Below are positions 45,042 through 52,977 of a stretch of DNA of 64,000 bases, in pieces. The notes under the pieces are model-generated. The model was not told the DNA's origin and ran no database searches. It worked only from the letters and a program-made list of their open reading frames with translations. The DNA comes from Virgibacillus halodenitrificans JCM 12304 (GTDB taxonomy: Bacteria; Bacillota; Bacilli; Bacillales; Amphibacillaceae): positions 17,018 to 81,017 of the forward strand of contig NZ_BAZS01000017.1 in NCBI RefSeq assembly GCF_001310895.1, written 5' to 3'. Both the position numbers and the translations under genes were made by a program. The stretch's first letter is position 1, and each line of letters begins with the position of its first letter.

Positions 45042-45599
45042 TTACATTGCATCTTCTTCTGTTAGGTTACTTTCTGAGTTGGCAAATTGTTGATATGCAA
45101 GATAGTGATCTTTAGTAATAATAAATAAATCATACACATCAGCTTGTTTATTAATCTGATTATACACATGTGGATAAGTTGCGTTTGCAAGTGCAGCATA
45201 AGGTAATTTAAGTACTGCCCCTAAGGATCGCTTATTCGTTTTACGTACTTTCATAAAGATACCTTCAATGTCGTGAACATAAAATAATTCATCAAAAAAT
45301 TGTTCCTTTGCCACTTTGTTATAACCCTTTCCGAAATAGGGCTGACCAATCCATGTTGCTAAAAATCCATGATTATTTTGTATGTCGAATAAATTGATTG
45401 TGCCAATAGGATGATAGTTTTCATCAGTAATGGTCCGGGAAATAAGCTCACCATTTTCTTCGGCTTCCATTGTTTGTTTCGTAACGAAATAAAACTCATC
45501 GCTTGAAGCTGCTTTATGTCTTACATAGGGAAAGACGTCCGGGTGAGACATCAACTGGTATAATACTGGCACTTCATGCAAATCACGCTTTTTTAACAT
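45042..45599 (-). CDS. GNAT-family N-acetyltransferase (RimJ/RimL-like)
   Basis: This 185-residue protein has the GNAT acetyl-CoA motif region TWIGQPYFGKGYNKVAKEQF (about residue 95), preceded by strand HPIGTINLFDI and followed by VRKTNKRSLG. It is of the RimJ/RimL type that acetylates protein N-termini or small amines; the substrate is unknown. The ribosome binding site AGGAGGG is held in a hairpin directly before the ATG, and a cloverleaf-like RNA lies upstream, so expression may be controlled at RNA level. Confidence 0.82.
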   Translation of the reverse strand: MLKKRDLHEVPVLYQLMSHPDVFPYVRHKAASSDEFYFVTKQTMEAEENGELISRTITDENYHPIGTINLFDIQNNHGFLATWIGQPYFGKGYNKVAKEQFFDELFYVHDIEGIFMKVRKTNKRSLGAVLKLPYAALANATYPHVYNQINKQADVYDLFIITKDHYLAYQQFANSESNLTEEDAM

Positions 45600-45603
45600 A
45601 AAA

Positions 45604-45631
45604 AATACCCTCCTACATCCAGGTGGGTATG
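45604..45631 (-). promoter_or_regulatory. Hairpin enclosing the ribosome binding site of the GNAT gene
   Basis: On the minus strand ATACCCACC pairs with GGAGGGTAT across a short loop, then TTTTTT and the ATG. The hairpin both sequesters AGGAGGG and looks like an intrinsic terminator, so it may act as an expression switch or end an upstream small RNA. Confidence 0.55.
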
Positions 45632-45659
45632 CTACATATCCTTTAAGGAAATCTAGTCA

Positions 45660-45746
45660 GCGCCCACCCTCGAATTTTTAGTTAACGTTCAACAAAAATT
45701 CGGGGTGGGAATCGAACCCACTAGAACCAGCAGAAGCTGGTGGCGC
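45660..45746 (-). ncRNA. Candidate cloverleaf-like structured RNA with a tRNA-type T arm
   Basis: The minus strand reads as a four-way junction. The closing stem is GCGCC (45746-45742) with GGCGC (45664-45660). Within it come hairpin ACCAGC-TTCT-GCTGGT (45741-45726), a perfect T-arm mimic GTGGG-TTCGATT-CCCAC (45721-45705), and hairpin CGAATTTTT...AAAAATTCG (45702-45671). It is not a tRNA: there is no 7-base acceptor stem, anticodon loop or CCA end. It lies 60 bases before the GNAT gene on the same strand, in a 330-base gap after yfhF. I do not recognise it as a known RNA family. Confidence 0.5.
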
Positions 45747-45929
45747 ACCATTTGCCTTCCCTATTTAATTTACACGTTTTATGTTTTATAAATTTCATCT
45801 CTTTCGTAATTTATGCTTTAAGCATTAAATTTGGTACTTTTATTTTACACATTATTATTGAAAAAGGGAATAACTTTTTTTGTCAAAATGAATATTTTTT
45901 TGTGGAAAAATAAATGAATAATTATCAAG

Positions 45930-46838
45930 TTATTTATTAAAGTCTTGGTGTCTTTGCTTAATATGTTGTAAGGCTTCTTTAAGATAAGGAAAGCTAAATT
46001 CGAATTGGTTATCGAGTGCCTTTTGAGGCAATACATATTGTCCTTTATTGACTAAAATCGCCATTTCTCCAACAACAAGCCTGATGAGTGGTGAAGGTAC
46101 TGGCAACCAGTAGGGACGATGCAAAACACTGGCAAGTGAACGCATGAAGTCTTTATTTCTTTTAGGGTGAGGAGAGGTGACATTAATTGGTCCTTTCATT
46201 TCTTTATTGAAAATACAAAACTCAATTAGTCTAACAACATCCTCGATATGAACCCATGAAAGCCACTGCTCTCCATTGCCGATTTTTCCTCCCGCAAACA
46301 GTTTTACGGGGAGCTGCATATAAGGGAGGGAGCCTTCCTCACCTAATATTACCCCAAATCTGGTAAAGACAGTGCGAATATCAAAGTCCTCAGCTTTTTT
46401 TGCAGCCTTTTCCCACTGAGTAGTAACATGGGCCAGAAAGTCATTACCCGATTGTTTCGTAGCTTCAGTAAATATGAGGTCCTCTGAAGTCCCATAATAA
46501 CCGACTGCTGAACCGCTAATAAGAACATCCGGCTTTGTTTTCATTTTCTGAAGCAAATCTATAACGTGATTAGTTGTGTTAATGCGACTGGATAGAATGG
46601 CATCCTTCTTCTTTTTTGACCAATATCCGAATAAGGATTCTCCTGCCAAGTTCACTACCGCATGTATAACAGGGAGCTTCTCCGCAGGATAATCATAGCC
46701 AATGAATGTGGTGAGATTTGTGTTCTCTTTATTTTCAGGAGATCTGGTAAGTATGTACGTATGGTGATCCTTTTTATGCAGTGATGCAGTAAGGTGCTTT
46801 CCAACAAATCCTGTTCCTCCGGTTATTAATATGTTCAT
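45930..46838 (-). CDS. yfhF: NAD(P)-dependent epimerase/SDR of the TIGR01777 family (YfhF)
   Basis: This 302-residue atypical extended SDR has the N-terminal NAD(P) motif MNILITGGTGFVGKHL. It has YDYPAEKLPVIHAVVNLAGE, the conserved SGSAVGYYGTSED block and a C-terminal DUF1731 tail (SLASVLHRPYWLPVPSPLIR). The family is linked to cell-division inhibitor SulA-like annotations in other genomes, without solid evidence. AGGTGAC precedes the ATG. It is divergent from recX, as in B. subtilis yfhF/recX. Confidence 0.9.
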   Translation of the reverse strand: MNILITGGTGFVGKHLTASLHKKDHHTYILTRSPENKENTNLTTFIGYDYPAEKLPVIHAVVNLAGESLFGYWSKKKKDAILSSRINTTNHVIDLLQKMKTKPDVLISGSAVGYYGTSEDLIFTEATKQSGNDFLAHVTTQWEKAAKKAEDFDIRTVFTRFGVILGEEGSLPYMQLPVKLFAGGKIGNGEQWLSWVHIEDVVRLIEFCIFNKEMKGPINVTSPHPKRNKDFMRSLASVLHRPYWLPVPSPLIRLVVGEMAILVNKGQYVLPQKALDNQFEFSFPYLKEALQHIKQRHQDFNK

Positions 46839-46963
46839 TTTTTGTCACCTGCCCTATACTATTAATACTAAATCTTCGTTCTATTATATGCTATTTTTCG
46901 ATTCTTATTGTAGTGTTCGGATAATCTATACATGTTACTATAGGGAAAGGGGGTGAGGTGTTT

Positions 46964-47776
46964 ATGAAGATTTCCCGAATCACTACACAAAAGAAAAATA
47001 AGAATCGGTATAATATCTTTTTGGATGATGGTCAAAAAGAAACGTATGGATTTAGTGTGGATGAAGCCATCTTAGTTGAGTATCAGCTACGTAAAAATAT
47101 GGAGCTGGATGCTTCTATGATTGAGATGCTTGTCCAAAAAGATACGATACATAAATCATATACCCAAACGATCAACTTTTTAAGCTACCGTATGCGTACA
47201 AAAAAAGAAATCCGAGATTATTTGTTAAAGAAGGAAGTCAATGAGGAACACATACCTGTTATTATGGAAAAACTGGAAAAAGAGAATTTGATTGATGATC
47301 GTCAATTTGCTGACATGTTTGTACGATCTCGAATCAATACATCTTCTAAAGGTCCCATGCTCATAAAAAAAGAACTGATAGAAAAGGGAGTGGCAGCTGA
47401 TATTGCTGGCCAAGCGACAGAAAGTTATTCTTTTGAGAAGCAATATGAAAAAGTCCTTAAATGGATTAACAAAAGAATGAATCAAAAGAAAAAGGATTCT
47501 TATCGCAAACAATTACAGCAAGCACAGGCTAACCTGGTTCAAAAAGGATTTACACAGGAAGTGATCCAAGAGGCAATAGCGAACATGGAAGAGACTAAAG
47601 ATGGAGATGCTGAATGGGAGGCTGTTTTATACCAAGGAGAAAAATTGTGGCACAAGCACTCCAGAAAAGAAGAAGGGTATTATCTTCGCAACAAAGTAAA
47701 AGAAGGCTTATACCGCAAAGGCTTTTCCCTGGAATTAATCAATCGCTTTTTGGATGAAAAGGCGGAGGGAGAATGA
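46964..47776 (+). CDS. recX: Recombination regulator RecX
   Basis: This 270-residue RecX has the typical arrangement of three-helix repeats: SYTQTINFLSYRMRTKKEIR (about residue 65), LIDDRQFADMFVRSRINTSS (about 108), then two more at about 180-270. RecX binds RecA filaments and tunes their activity. The length matches the Bacillus-type long RecX (about 260-270). The ATG at 46964 is preferred to GTG at 46958 by its 8-base distance to AAAGGGGGTG. Confidence 0.93.
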   Translation: MKISRITTQKKNKNRYNIFLDDGQKETYGFSVDEAILVEYQLRKNMELDASMIEMLVQKDTIHKSYTQTINFLSYRMRTKKEIRDYLLKKEVNEEHIPVIMEKLEKENLIDDRQFADMFVRSRINTSSKGPMLIKKELIEKGVAADIAGQATESYSFEKQYEKVLKWINKRMNQKKKDSYRKQLQQAQANLVQKGFTQEVIQEAIANMEETKDGDAEWEAVLYQGEKLWHKHSRKEEGYYLRNKVKEGLYRKGFSLELINRFLDEKAEGE

Positions 47777-47798
47777 AAGTTTGCTAAAAGAAAAAGGA

Positions 47799-47820
47799 TG
47801 CACGACTTTGTACATCCTTA
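47799..47820. terminator. Terminator between recX and the SDR gene
   Basis: AAGGATG and CATCCTT arms around a short loop, preceded by A-rich sequence; likely serves both converging genes. Confidence 0.6.
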
Positions 47821-47830
47821 ACTGCAATTC

Positions 47831-48490
47831 CTATTTGTCGATAATTATTTCCTTCCTGCCGTCATCCTGCTCAATGATTTTTTTCGCTACAGATTGAGGA
47901 CTTTGCAGACCGGAAGCATCCTTCACATGGGTCGAATCCTTCCAAAAAGGTGTATTCATTCCGCCCATATAAACAGATGTGATTGTATGTTCCTCATGTT
48001 CCCACTCTTTCTGGAGGCTTTCCGTAAATCCCCGAATTGCAAATTTACTTGCGCAATATAATGATTCATTCTTTTTACCACGTAACCCTGCAGTAGATAT
48101 GACTGTCAATATTCTTCCTTTACTTTCTTTAATAAGTGGAGCAGCTGACTGAACGGTAAAAATCGTTCCCTTTACGTTTGTATCAAGAATGTTCTCAATT
48201 TCTTCTAATGTATAATTATTTAGAGGGCCAAAAATACCTGTTCCTGCATTATTGATAAACAGGTCAAGCCGACCAATTTGTTGGAAGGCAACACTCACAG
48301 AAGCCTGTTCTCTAACATCACAAAGAATAACTTCTGCTTGACCACCAGCTTGCATTATTTTTTCTTTCACGATTTGTAGTTTTGTATCTGTTCTGCCGAG
48401 TAAAAATAGTTTATACCCTTTCGCGGCATATTCAATTGCCAAGGCTCTTCCTAACCCTGTACCTGCACCTGTAATAGCTGCATTTGGCAT
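47831..48490 (-). CDS. Short-chain dehydrogenase/reductase
   Basis: This 219-residue classical SDR has the cofactor motif TGAGTGLGRAL at residue 7, NNAG at about residue 80, and catalytic serine and YxxxK (SLYCASKF, about residues 143-150). The GR at residue 32 suggests NADP preference. It is a short family member and its substrate is unknown. It is monocistronic, convergent with recX. Confidence 0.88.
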   Translation of the reverse strand: MPNAAITGAGTGLGRALAIEYAAKGYKLFLLGRTDTKLQIVKEKIMQAGGQAEVILCDVREQASVSVAFQQIGRLDLFINNAGTGIFGPLNNYTLEEIENILDTNVKGTIFTVQSAAPLIKESKGRILTVISTAGLRGKKNESLYCASKFAIRGFTESLQKEWEHEEHTITSVYMGGMNTPFWKDSTHVKDASGLQSPQSVAKKIIEQDDGRKEIIIDK

Positions 48491-48597
48491 TATATCCCTC
48501 CTGTAGTATAGAAATACCAGTTCTTATTTAGAAAACATTATTCCCATTGTCTTAAACAATTGGTAAAATGTAAAATGATAGGTAGAGAGGGGTGTTA

Positions 48598-48936
48598 ATG
48601 ATGGCAAATAATTATAGATATAGTGATTATACAATAGAACAATTAAGAGCAGAGATCGGCAAGTTAAAGGAGAAGGCACAGAAAGCGGAGCAGCTTGGCA
48701 ATGTTTCAGAAGTCGCAATAAATGAACGAAAGATGCAGGTTGCCTTAGCCTACACTTTAAATCCGGAGGAGTTTATCCCGGGAGAAGTTTATGGGCTGAA
48801 GAATGATCCAGGTTATACATTTAAAATAAATTATGTGAATGGAGTCTTTGCATGGGGGCATAGAAGGAATCTCCTCCAAGAAGAATTCAAAGAAGAAGAA
48901 GCGATTCCTATTTCTTTATTGGAAGAAGCGAAATAG
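48598..48936 (+). CDS. yfhH: YfhH-family protein (DUF1811)
   Basis: This 112-residue protein has a coiled N-terminal half (TIEQLRAEIGKLKEKAQKAE) and a C-terminal beta domain (GEVYGLKNDPGYTFKINYVN, then AWGHRRN), the YfhH pattern. AGAGAGGGG precedes two adjacent ATGs at 48598 and 48601; either is possible. In B. subtilis yfhH follows recX, as here after one inserted SDR gene. Function unknown. Confidence 0.88.
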   Translation: MMANNYRYSDYTIEQLRAEIGKLKEKAQKAEQLGNVSEVAINERKMQVALAYTLNPEEFIPGEVYGLKNDPGYTFKINYVNGVFAWGHRRNLLQEEFKEEEAIPISLLEEAK

Positions 48937-49035
48937 AAGATCTCAATTATTGAGGTGACGATACATCCAAGTAGGGATTTACGAAGTGGAAGCTTGTTGC
49001 CGGTAAGTTATAATCAATTTAGAGCTGAAAATAAC

Positions 49036-49062
49036 AAAACAGCAGGTGGCTTGCCTGCTGTT
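49036..49062. terminator. Terminator-like hairpin after yfhH
   Basis: AACAGCAGG pairs with CCTGCTGTT. It lies 100 bases after yfhH. The flanking gap (48937-49195) has no convincing gene; a small spore-protein gene (sspK), found at this position in B. subtilis, is not visible. Confidence 0.6.
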
Positions 49063-49195
49063 TCATATTTAAGATTTTCTTTATCAAGTTGTGAAAAGGA
49101 GATCAATCAAGATCGCTATGTGGGACAACCCTGGTTCGCCTTGCTTATTGAGTCGCAGTTTGTATGTTGTTAAACAGGCGCGTCTGTTTTTATAT

Positions 49196-50182
49196 TTATA
49201 CCGGAGATTCTTCTACATATAATTTGCTCTGTAGTTTCTTTTCAGAGAAAATCCATCCTGTGTAGGAGCTGATGATGTTCATATTATCACTAATTTGTAC
49301 TACCGCAACGAAAGGGTAATAGCCTTTAGAACGGTAACGCAAATCAATAAATCGAACCTCGGTAAAATCATCATAATCGTTGATCTCCCAACGGTAAACA
49401 GGGGAAAAGGATAAAAATGCTGAAATGTTTTTATCTGTTAATGCCTTATTCATTATTTCTGTTTCCGGAAGGGGTTTCTTAATAAACTCATCTACAATTT
49501 CGATATGGCCGTTTTCTACTGCACCAACATAGAACTTCGATTTTGTCGTTATCGCTACACGCCAGTAGTTCTGCTTTATTGTTGGCGAGGTTGCAATTTT
49601 TTCTGTTTCAGGAAAATAGCTTTTAACTTTTTTAACAATTTCCCTTTTATCTAGATATCTTTTAATATAATAAAGGAAAATTACCGAGTAGATAATTAAC
49701 CACGTATATCCAGGGTTCGCCCCAAGTGCCCATACGCAAATCCCTGCTATATGCAGGATAAATATATATGGATCAAATGTGTTAATAAAACCATGGGCTA
49801 CCCATTTATTTGTAAACGGCCGATATGCTTGTGTCCCATATGCATTGAATATATCTACGAATACATGGAGTATTACTGCTAAGGCGGTCCATAACCATAA
49901 GTTGAAAAACTCTACTTGTGGCACAAACAAATGTATAATACTTGAAATAAGGATGCCCCACATAATAACAGCAGGCAGAGAATGAGTTACTCCCCGGTGA
50001 TGACGTATATAAGTGGCGTTATTTTTTAATTTTAAAACGGTATCAAAATCAGGTGCATGAGAACCTACAATTGTTCCCACGAGAACTGCATTAAATAATG
50101 CTGGATCACTTTGAACGGCAGGATCTAATGTAGCAATGCCGCCAAGTGCTACACCCATTACGATATGTGTGCCAGTATCCAT
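49196..50182 (-). CDS. yfhP: YfhP-family membrane-bound metal-dependent hydrolase
   Basis: This 328-residue protein has a YdjM/DUF457-type N-terminal membrane domain with conserved metal-ligand histidines: MDTGTHIVMG, GSHAPDFDTV, RHHRGVTHSLP (about residue 60) and HVFVDIFNAYGTQAYRP (about 106). About five membrane segments are followed by a soluble C-terminal domain of about 150 residues. YfhP of B. subtilis has the same length and lies next to mutY (yfhQ), as here. Exact activity unknown. Confidence 0.9.
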   Translation of the reverse strand: MDTGTHIVMGVALGGIATLDPAVQSDPALFNAVLVGTIVGSHAPDFDTVLKLKNNATYIRHHRGVTHSLPAVIMWGILISSIIHLFVPQVEFFNLWLWTALAVILHVFVDIFNAYGTQAYRPFTNKWVAHGFINTFDPYIFILHIAGICVWALGANPGYTWLIIYSVIFLYYIKRYLDKREIVKKVKSYFPETEKIATSPTIKQNYWRVAITTKSKFYVGAVENGHIEIVDEFIKKPLPETEIMNKALTDKNISAFLSFSPVYRWEINDYDDFTEVRFIDLRYRSKGYYPFVAVVQISDNMNIISSYTGWIFSEKKLQSKLYVEESPV

Positions 50183-50313
50183 TAAAAAGGTCCTCCTCCA
50201 GTGGTAGGGTTAATATTTAAAATTTGTTCAAAATTGTTTTCTTAGAAAGTTAGACAGTATTAAGTACAAGTAGAAAATATATATTTTTATTGTACCATAT
50301 AGGAAGTGATTTT

Positions 50314-51375
50314 ATGATTAATAAAAGCTTACAAAACATTGACATTACGCGTTTTCAAAGAAATTTAGTTAATTGGTATAAGATCAATCAACGGGATTTG
50401 CCCTGGAGAATGAATCAAGATCCTTACCGTGTTTGGGTTTCTGAAATTATGCTTCAGCAAACAAAAGTAGACACAGTTATTCCCTATTTCCATCGCTTCA
50501 TGGAAAAGTTCCCCGCGCTGGAAGATTTAGCTGCTGCGGACGAACAGGAAGTCCTGAAAGCATGGGAGGGTTTAGGATACTATTCCCGAGCACGGAACCT
50601 GCAAAACGCCGTCCGTGAAGTAGTAGCAGAATATGGGGGAGAAGTTCCTTCTGATCCAAAAGATCTTGGGGCATTAAAAGGAGTGGGCCCTTATACAAAA
50701 GGGGCTATTCTATCTATTGCATTCAATCAAGCTGAGCCTGCAGTCGATGGAAATGTGATGCGGGTTTTTTCTCGTGTGCTTCGAATAGAAGAGGATATAA
50801 CGCTGCAACGGACCAAGAAGCTTTTTGAAATCTATGTAAAAGAGATGATTGATAAAGATGATCCTTCCTCTTTTAACCAAGCCGTGATGGAACTAGGGGC
50901 TCTCATTTGTACACCTAAAGCGCCAGCATGTCTATTTTGTCCTGTTCAAGAACAATGCAGTGCTTTTGCTGAAGGTATTCAGGAAGAATTGCCGATAAAG
51001 AAAAAAGCAAAAAAACAAAAGACACTTCCATATATTGTTCCTTTAATAAAGAATACTAGCGATCAATATCTGATTGAAAAGCGGCCGGATCAAGGTTTGT
51101 TAGCAAATCTATGGCAATTTCCTATGGTCCCGAAAGAAGAAGTGGATAACCTGGGAAATTGGTTTTACAATGAATATGGAATATCGATTGAATTAGACCG
51201 TAAAGTTGGTAATTTGAAACATGTTTTTTCTCATATTATATGGGAACTGGATATTTATGAAGCATCCACAACTGTTGAAAGACTCTTAGGAAACGATATT
51301 CGCTTTGTTTCCAAGGAAGAGATGTCCGCATACCCATTCCCCGTCTCTCATCAAAAAATGATGGATTACTTATAA
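50314..51375 (+). CDS. mutY: A/G-specific adenine DNA glycosylase MutY
   Basis: This 353-residue MutY removes adenine opposite 8-oxoguanine. The HhH-GPD domain shows catalytic Glu in SEIMLQQTKV (about residue 45), LKGVGPYTKGAI and Asp in AVDGNVMRV (about 146). The iron-sulfur cluster cysteines follow the C-x6-C-x2-C-x5-C spacing in CTPKAPACLFCPVQEQC (about 200). A C-terminal NUDIX-like domain recognises 8-oxoG. The ATG at 50314 follows AGGAAGTGA; an upstream in-frame start lacks a site. Confidence 0.96.
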   Translation: MINKSLQNIDITRFQRNLVNWYKINQRDLPWRMNQDPYRVWVSEIMLQQTKVDTVIPYFHRFMEKFPALEDLAAADEQEVLKAWEGLGYYSRARNLQNAVREVVAEYGGEVPSDPKDLGALKGVGPYTKGAILSIAFNQAEPAVDGNVMRVFSRVLRIEEDITLQRTKKLFEIYVKEMIDKDDPSSFNQAVMELGALICTPKAPACLFCPVQEQCSAFAEGIQEELPIKKKAKKQKTLPYIVPLIKNTSDQYLIEKRPDQGLLANLWQFPMVPKEEVDNLGNWFYNEYGISIELDRKVGNLKHVFSHIIWELDIYEASTTVERLLGNDIRFVSKEEMSAYPFPVSHQKMMDYL

Positions 51376-51405
51376 GAGGCTGGGATAAAATTTTATACAT
51401 TGAAA

Positions 51406-51455
51406 ATCCGAACCCGATTTGTATTACTAATGAATCATGGTTCGGATTTATTTTT
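51406..51455 (+). terminator. Terminator of mutY
   Basis: AAATCCGAACC pairs with GGTTCGGATTT over a long loop and is followed by ATTTTTG. Confidence 0.75.
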
Positions 51456-51610
51456 GAAATTAGCGAAACATTTTCTGGAGCGGGTTTCCATACTTTAAAA
51501 TATTTGCCTTAAGAAGAACACACGGTCATATCCAGATCGGTGCTGGACCTTGGAGATCGCTACTACGAAGTCTTGATTAAGTTTGTCAGGGGGTAACCAA
51601 GACGTTTTTC

Positions 51611-51784
51611 TTAATCTCTACTTTGCATTTCTTTATTTATTTCATGTAGTATGGATAGCCCTTCAGGGTTTACATACGGTAATAGTTGGGATAATGCATG
51701 TTGAAAATAGTAAAGTTCATCATCATGCCATTTTGTCTTCGACATCATGGAAAGCTCTGTGAAATCTCTTCTGCTTGTGTCCAT
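51611..51784 (-). CDS. Small conserved-looking protein of unknown function
   Basis: This 57-residue acidic and aromatic-rich protein begins MDTSRRDFTELSMMSKTKWH and ends NPEGLSILHEINKEMQSRD. The ATG at 51784 is preceded by ATGGAGGG at ideal distance, which supports it as a real gene. It has no membrane segment. In B. subtilis a small gene (yfhS) lies in a similar place between mutY and sspE, but I cannot show that they are related. It is transcribed toward mutY. The 51456-51610 stretch holds nothing clear. Confidence 0.6.
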   Translation of the reverse strand: MDTSRRDFTELSMMSKTKWHDDELYYFQHALSQLLPYVNPEGLSILHEINKEMQSRD

Positions 51785-51926
51785 CCTATTCCCTCCATAA
51801 TGAGTAGTACATTATTATAATTTACTTAACCAAAATATTTATTCCGTTAAGGGATATTTTACCAATATTTGATAAGCATAATAACATTTGAAGGTGGACA
51901 GATTAATTATTGCGGAGGTGATAATG

Positions 51927-52097
51927 ATGGCTAAAAAACCTAACCAAACTACTTCAGGTACAAACGTTCAGCATGTAAAGCAACAAAACCAAAAAGCTGC
52001 TCAAGGACAAGGGCAATACGGTACTGAATTTGCTTCTGAAACAAACGCTCAGGAAGTTAAAAAGCAAAATCAAAAATCACAACAAAATAAAAAATAG
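51927..52097 (+). CDS. sspE: Gamma-type small acid-soluble spore protein SspE
   Basis: This 56-residue protein rich in Asn, Gln, Lys and Thr has two copies of the gamma-SASP repeat: TNVQHVKQQNQKAA and TNAQEVKKQNQKSQ. Each is linked to a FASE-type protease-cleavage region (EFASET). It is a spore-core amino-acid reserve degraded by GPR at germination. The ATG at 51927 follows GGAGGTG by 6 bases. A CATAATA element at 51877-51883 resembles a sigma-G -10, but a matching -35 is weak. Confidence 0.93.
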   Translation: MAKKPNQTTSGTNVQHVKQQNQKAAQGQGQYGTEFASETNAQEVKKQNQKSQQNKK

Positions 52098-52111
52098 TAT
52101 CTTCCCCCGAT

Positions 52112-52163
52112 ATGAAAAGAGTTTCTCTGTTGCAGTTGGATTGTGACAGAGGGACTCTTTTTA
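52112..52163 (+). terminator. Terminator of sspE
   Basis: AAAAGAGT...CTCTGT pairs with ACAGAG...ACTCTTTT, ending in a T-run. Confidence 0.75.
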
Positions 52164-52374
52164 ATTTTTCCATAATAATTTATTTATAAATTAAAAGAAT
52201 CGAACTGTCGTTGGCGAGCAAGTACATCGATAAACATTTAGCCCGCTAATTTGCGAGGATAAACCTACCTTGTTTGCTCTTATAGTGGGCGTTATACTTT
52301 ATATTTCCTATTGAAGCCCGTATAATGTAGTCAAGATTAGATACGGATTACAAACTAGGAGAAAGGGAGATAGG

Positions 52375-52902
52375 ATGGTTGCGCCGAGGCCAGGTACCAA
52401 AATAAAGATACAAAGCTATAAACATAATGGACAACTTCATCGTGTTTGGGAAAACAGCCTTGTTTTAAAAGGAACAGAATCTATTGTTATTCTGGCCAAT
52501 GATAAAACAAAAGTAGTGGAAAGCGATGGCAGGACTTGGATTACAAGAGAGCCTGCTATTTGTTACTTTCATTCCAAACATTGGTTTAACATCATTGGAA
52601 TGTTACGTGATGATGGGATTTACTATTATTGCAACATAAGTTCTCCCTTTGTATATGATGAAGAAGCATTAAAGTATATTGACTATGATTTAGATGTTAA
52701 AATCTATCCAGACATGACATACGATCTTCTCGATGAGGATGAATATGAAGAGCATAGTAAATTGATGAATTATCCACGGGTGCTTGATCGTATTCTACAT
52801 AATAATATGGATTATTTACTCCGGTGGGTTCGTCAAAAGAAAGGTCCTTTTTCTCCAGATTTTGTTGATGGCTGGTATGAGAGATATTTAACATATCGTT
52901 AA
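52375..52902 (+). CDS. ygaC: Nucleoside tri-/diphosphate phosphatase, YgaC/DUF402 family
   Basis: This 175-residue DUF402 protein has [20 protein letters not shown] (about residue 63) and the acidic metal-binding block [20 protein letters not shown] (about 96-115). Relatives such as the Staphylococcus Ntdp remove phosphates from nucleoside tri- and diphosphates. The length equals the family norm. It lies between sspE and ygaD as in B. subtilis. A GGGAGATAGG site precedes the ATG. The gap 52164-52374 shows no gene. Confidence 0.9.
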   Translation: MVAPRPGTKIKIQSYKHNGQLHRVWENSLVLKGTESIVILANDKTKVVESDGRTWITREPAICYFHSKHWFNIIGMLRDDGIYYYCNISSPFVYDEEALKYIDYDLDVKIYPDMTYDLLDEDEYEEHSKLMNYPRVLDRILHNNMDYLLRWVRQKKGPFSPDFVDGWYERYLTYR

Positions 52903-52907
52903 ACCTG

Positions 52908-52948
52908 ATAAAAAATTCCCCTTGTTACTTTAGTAGCGAGGTTTTTCT
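52908..52948 (+). terminator. Terminator of ygaC
   Basis: CCTTGTTAC pairs with GTAGCGAGG (with G-T pairs), followed by TTTTTCTTT. Confidence 0.65.
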
Positions 52949-52977
52949 TTCAATTACGGGTAAAGGAAGTTTAAAAC

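Noticed and set aside
45660..45746. tRNA gene on the minus strand
   Set aside because: Only the T arm is tRNA-like. There is no 7-bp acceptor stem, no anticodon arm with a 7-base loop, no D arm and no CCA, so I call it a structured RNA instead.
48955..49173. 72-residue open frame after yfhH
   Set aside because: It passes through a terminator hairpin and shows no recognisable family or good ribosome binding site.
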